NCBI RefSeq assembly: GCF_009604455.1 | Contig: NZ_WEGL01000008.1 | Coordinates: forward strand, 310,001 to 374,000 | DNA: 64,000 nucleotides | Reading direction: 5' to 3' | Origin: Streptomyces sp. RB17 | GTDB taxonomy: Bacteria; Actinomycetota; Actinomycetes; Streptomycetales; Streptomycetaceae | Part shown: positions 61,396-64,000 of the stretch, one piece after another | Layout: each line of letters begins with the position of its first letter | Position numbering within the stretch: the stretch's first letter is position 1 | Position numbers and translations under genes: made by a program | Notes under the pieces: generated by a model | The model's database searches: none | Seen by the model: only the letters and a program-made list of their open reading frames with translations | What the model was told of the DNA's origin: nothing

Positions 61396-62279
61396 CAGTC
61401 GGCCTCCTTCGAGGTGAACCGGTAGAAGAGGAAGGAGGCCACGCCCAGGATCAGGGCGAGCAGTACCGACAGGGCCGCGGCGTAGTGGTAGTTGCCAGAG
61501 TTGAACGCCTGGTTGTAGATGATCACGATCGGGGTGAAGCTGTCGCTGACCGTCTGCGGGGTGACGTTCCGGAACAGCGCGGGCTCGTTGAAGATCTGCA
61601 GCATCTGGATGATGGACAGCAGCCCGGTGAGGACCAGGGCGCCGCGCACGTACGGCACTTTGATGCTGCGGGCGATCCGTGTCTCCGAGGCGCCGTCCAG
61701 CCGGGCAGCCTCGAACAGCTCGCGGGGCACCCCCTGCAGCGCCGAGTAGATGATCACCATGTTGTAGCCGATGCCGTGCCAGGTCAGCAGGTTGCCGATG
61801 GACGGCCACACCATCGACGGCGCGAAGAAGTTCCAGTGGAAGCCGAAGACCTTGCCGAGCGGGGTCAGCGGGCCGACGTCCGGGCTGTAGAGGTTGACCC
61901 ACATGATCGCCGCGACCACACCCGGGATCATGTACGGCACCAGCAGCAGGATCCGGAACCGGCCGGCCGCCCGGGAGGCGAGCGCGTCCAGACACAGCGC
62001 CAGCACCAGGCTGATGAACAGCATCACCGGGATCTGCACGCAGGCGAACAGCACCACCCGGAGGATGGAGTGCATGAACGCCGCGTCCGTCAGGCCCTTG
62101 GTGTAGTTGTCGAGCCCGGCGAACTCGGTGGTGGAGCCGCCGAGTCCGAGACCGGACTGGTGCTCGCGGAACAGCGACTGGTGGACGGCGTACCCGATCG
62201 GGAGCAGGTAGAGGAACACGAAGCCGAGCTGGAAGGGCACCGTGAACGCGGCACCCTTCCAGCGCATGGAGCGAATCAT
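61395..62279 (-). CDS. Carbohydrate ABC transporter permease (MalF type)
   Basis: The 294-residue permease has six helices and the EAA motif VPRELFEAARLDGASETRIARSIKVPYVRGALVLTG. It pairs with the MalG-type permease downstream and the lipoprotein upstream. The ATG at 62279 begins MIRSMRWKGAAFTVPFQLGFVFLYLLPIGY. It is 10 bp after the binding-protein gene. Confidence 0.93.
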   Translation of the reverse strand: MIRSMRWKGAAFTVPFQLGFVFLYLLPIGYAVHQSLFREHQSGLGLGGSTTEFAGLDNYTKGLTDAAFMHSILRVVLFACVQIPVMLFISLVLALCLDALASRAAGRFRILLLVPYMIPGVVAAIMWVNLYSPDVGPLTPLGKVFGFHWNFFAPSMVWPSIGNLLTWHGIGYNMVIIYSALQGVPRELFEAARLDGASETRIARSIKVPYVRGALVLTGLLSIIQMLQIFNEPALFRNVTPQTVSDSFTPIVIIYNQAFNSGNYHYAAALSVLLALILGVASFLFYRFTSKEAD

Positions 62280-62289
62280 CGTCGGTGCC

Positions 62290-63630
62290 TCAGCCCTTGA
62301 CGCTGATGCCGCGGGACTTCAGGTCGCTCACCGTCCACTGCTGCATGTGCGCGAGCAGGTCGGTGACCTTCTCCTGCTTGTCGACCACCTTGGCCCAGCC
62401 CGCCTGCATCTCGGTGAACATCGCGGTCCAGTCCGGGCCGAAGGTCCAGTCGGTGGTCACGGTGCCCAGGCTGTCGGTCACGACCTTCTGCGCCGGCCGG
62501 TAGTTCGTGCCGAGCAGCTTCCGCGAGACCGACTCGCCGACGTACGCGTTCGCGTCCTTCAGCGCCGGCATCACACCGTTGCCCGTCTCCGGGCTCGCCA
62601 TCGTCTTGACCGCGCCGGAGTCGGTCGACATCCACAGTGCAGCCTGCGCCGCCTGCTCCTGGTTCCTGCACTGCTTGGTCACCAGGGTCACGCCGCCGGT
62701 CAGGTTGGTGCCGGCAGGCGTCTTAGGCGCCTCTCCCCGGTACGTCGGCCACGGCGCCAGCGCCCACTTGCCGAAGGACTTGCTGAAGTTCTGCACCATG
62801 CCGGCCATCTGCCAGGTGGAGATCTGCCGGGTGGCGGTGCCGCCGTCGTCGTAGTTGCGCTGTACGGCCGCGTAGTCGGCGAAGGACAGCTTGGAGTTCA
62901 GGTCGTTGTCGATGATCTCCTGGACCACCTTGGCGGCCTTCAGGGTGCCCGGGTCCTGGAAGTTCACCTTCCAGGAGTTGCCGGCGATGGCGTACCAGTG
63001 CGCCCCGGCCTGCATGGCGAGCACCTCCAGGGTGCTCGGGTCCTCGCCGGCGTAGTTGGTGATCTTGATGCCGTGCTTCTTCAGCACCTTGCCGGCCGTG
63101 ATGAAGTCGTCCCAGGTCGTGGGGGTCTTCAGGCCGTACTTCTGGAAGATGTCGGTGCGGTAGATGGTGAAGTTCGGCGCGGAGCCGGTGGGAACGCCGT
63201 ACATCCTGCCCTGCACCTGGGCGCTCGCCCAGGAGCCGGAGTTGAACTTGTCCTTGGCGGACTCGACGTACGGGGTGATGTCGGCGAGTGCGCCCTGCGA
63301 CACCCAACTGGTCACGTACTCGGCGGTGTTCTGCAGCAGACAGGGCGCGTTGCCCGCCTTCACCGCGTTGGTCAGCTGCTTCTGCATGGTCAGCTGGTCG
63401 GTGACCTTGGTGTACTTCAGCCTGATGTCCTTGTGGGAGGCGTTGAACGCCTTCACGACGGCCTCCTGGCCGTTCGCCCAGCCCCAGAAGTCGAGGGTGA
63501 CGGGGCCGGACGGCTTCGAGGACGCGTCGTCGCCCGAGCCGGATCCGCCGCAGGCGGAGAGCAGGCCGGCGAGTGCGATTCCCGCGACGGTGGCGGTGGC
63601 GAACCTTCTCCGGGGGCTGGTGAAGTTCAT
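62290..63630 (-). CDS. Sugar-binding lipoprotein of CUT1 ABC transporter
   Basis: The 446-residue precursor has a lipobox LLSAC and a family 1 solute-binding fold: VTLDFWGWANGQEAVVKAFNASHKDIRLKYTKV, LLQNTAEYVTSWVSQGALADITPYVES, VPTGSAPNFTIYRTDIFQKYGLKTPTTWDDFITAGKVL, and AALWMSTDSGAVKTMASPETG. It binds an unidentified oligosaccharide or glycoside and delivers it to the two permeases. It is the first gene of the operon and is probably the main LacI-controlled target. The promoter must lie in 63631-64000. Confidence 0.92.
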   Translation of the reverse strand: MNFTSPRRRFATATVAGIALAGLLSACGGSGSGDDASSKPSGPVTLDFWGWANGQEAVVKAFNASHKDIRLKYTKVTDQLTMQKQLTNAVKAGNAPCLLQNTAEYVTSWVSQGALADITPYVESAKDKFNSGSWASAQVQGRMYGVPTGSAPNFTIYRTDIFQKYGLKTPTTWDDFITAGKVLKKHGIKITNYAGEDPSTLEVLAMQAGAHWYAIAGNSWKVNFQDPGTLKAAKVVQEIIDNDLNSKLSFADYAAVQRNYDDGGTATRQISTWQMAGMVQNFSKSFGKWALAPWPTYRGEAPKTPAGTNLTGGVTLVTKQCRNQEQAAQAALWMSTDSGAVKTMASPETGNGVMPALKDANAYVGESVSRKLLGTNYRPAQKVVTDSLGTVTTDWTFGPDWTAMFTEMQAGWAKVVDKQEKVTDLLAHMQQWTVSDLKSRGISVKG

Positions 63631-64000
63631 CTGACCTTGATCCTTCGGATGTAGGCGTTCTCAGGAGGTCTGAGGAGGTCTGAGGAGATCTCGGGAGGCA
63701 GTCGGCGGGGCCTGACGAAGAATCAGGACGTGCGGGAGCCTCGGGAGTTCTCAGAACGGCAGGACGGCGGCTCGGGGAATGTGGCGGCCGGAAATGGCGG
63801 GGCCGGAAACCGTCGGCTCGCGGTTGCGGGGACCGGCCAAGCGGAAGCTGTAGTAAGCGGTTGCTGGGACGGTAGGCGACGGTCTCGCCCGGAGCAAGAG
63901 GGCCGGGGGAATTTGTTACGGCGGAGGGTCCGTCAGGGGCCTGCGGCGCACGCCCGGGTGCACGGGAACTGCGGGGCAATCGCCTAGGTCAGCGCCTTGC
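63631..64000. other. Upstream region of the sugar importer, no gene seen
   Basis: This contains a 10-bp tandem repeat (63661-63700, four units around T[CG]AGGAGGTC) and two AAGCGG direct repeats (63840-63865). No convincing ORF on either strand up to the window end; the plus-strand frame from 63730 lacks coding bias. The importer promoter and operator are expected here. Confidence 0.5.
63661..63700. repeat. 10-bp tandem repeat upstream of the importer
   Basis: Four consecutive 10-bp units (TCAGGAGGTC, TGAGGAGGTC, TGAGGAGATC, TCGGGAGGCA) lie in the mRNA leader or promoter region of the solute-binding-protein gene. They may bind a regulator or arise by slippage. Confidence 0.7.

Noticed and set aside
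63730..63987. 85-codon plus-strand ORF near the window end
   Set aside because: Poor codon bias, low-complexity Arg/Gly composition and lies in the expected promoter region of the importer.

Overview
The window is high-GC actinobacterial DNA and almost certainly a Streptomyces chromosome. The evidence is a bifunctional geosmin synthase, a subtilisin-inhibitor-like protein, an SAV2148-family HEPN protein, a CprB/ArpA-type gamma-butyrolactone receptor homologue, strong third-position G/C codon bias, GTG/TTG starts, leaderless promoters and rare TTA codons. From memory, the order cprB - geosmin synthase - sulfate assimilation operon matches the S. coelicolor SCO6071 to ~SCO6102 neighbourhood. 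No tRNA, rRNA, CRISPR array, integrase or transposase was seen.

Layout. 0.6-2.1 kb: two secreted proteins (unknown; a membrane-anchored AA10 lytic polysaccharide monooxygenase). 2.5-8.9 kb: CprB-type regulator, DUF89 phosphatase-like protein, a coupled alpha/beta hydrolase-P450 pair, and geosmin synthase. 9.2-12.2 kb: PDZ membrane protein, M24 peptidase, degenerate APH-fold protein. 12.4-23.0 kb: an interrupted trehalose/glycogen locus (treZ, treY, glgX, all minus strand). Degenerate tandem copies of the treZ 3' end follow treZ, and an FHA protein, an SSI inhibitor, an M14 carboxypeptidase and a frameshifted dihydrolipoamide dehydrogenase remnant lie between treZ and treY. 23.2-25.4 kb: what looks like a copper amine oxidase split into two exported polypeptides, each with a TTA codon near its start. 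25.5-28.5 kb: HEPN/DUF5919-like protein, DEDDh exonuclease, APH kinase. 28.6-33.2 kb: a broken sugar-binding-protein gene, a macrolide-type glycosyltransferase with an in-frame 45-bp triplication and a palindromic operator, and a convergent MmpL-type exporter. 33.6-37.0 kb: DUF1697, an ECF sigma factor with SnoaL-like tail, a mycothiol/DsbA-family protein, and small unknowns.

37.0-46.5 kb is a complete minus-strand assimilatory sulfur operon: leader peptide, sulfite reductase, zinc-ribbon protein, cysH, cysC, cysD, cysN, a 34-codon ORF, ssuABC-type transporter, sirohydrochlorin chelatase. Most junctions are ATGA/GTGA overlaps. The genes take up sulfonate/sulfate-type compounds, activate sulfate (CysDN, CysC), reduce PAPS/APS (CysH) and sulfite (the siroheme enzyme), and supply siroheme (CbiX-like).

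46.6-58.7 kb holds mixed housekeeping and accessory genes: GNAT, secreted beta-propeller-like protein, GAF regulator, AidB-like acyl-CoA dehydrogenase, YihY/BrkB membrane protein, AraC regulator, two VOC proteins, ThuA protein, and an isocitrate-lyase-superfamily enzyme coupled to a tiny exported protein. 58.7-59.03 kb is a 128-bp tandem repeat array. 59.2-63.6 kb is a LacI-regulated carbohydrate ABC importer (two permeases plus lipoprotein). Its distal upstream region reaches the window end.
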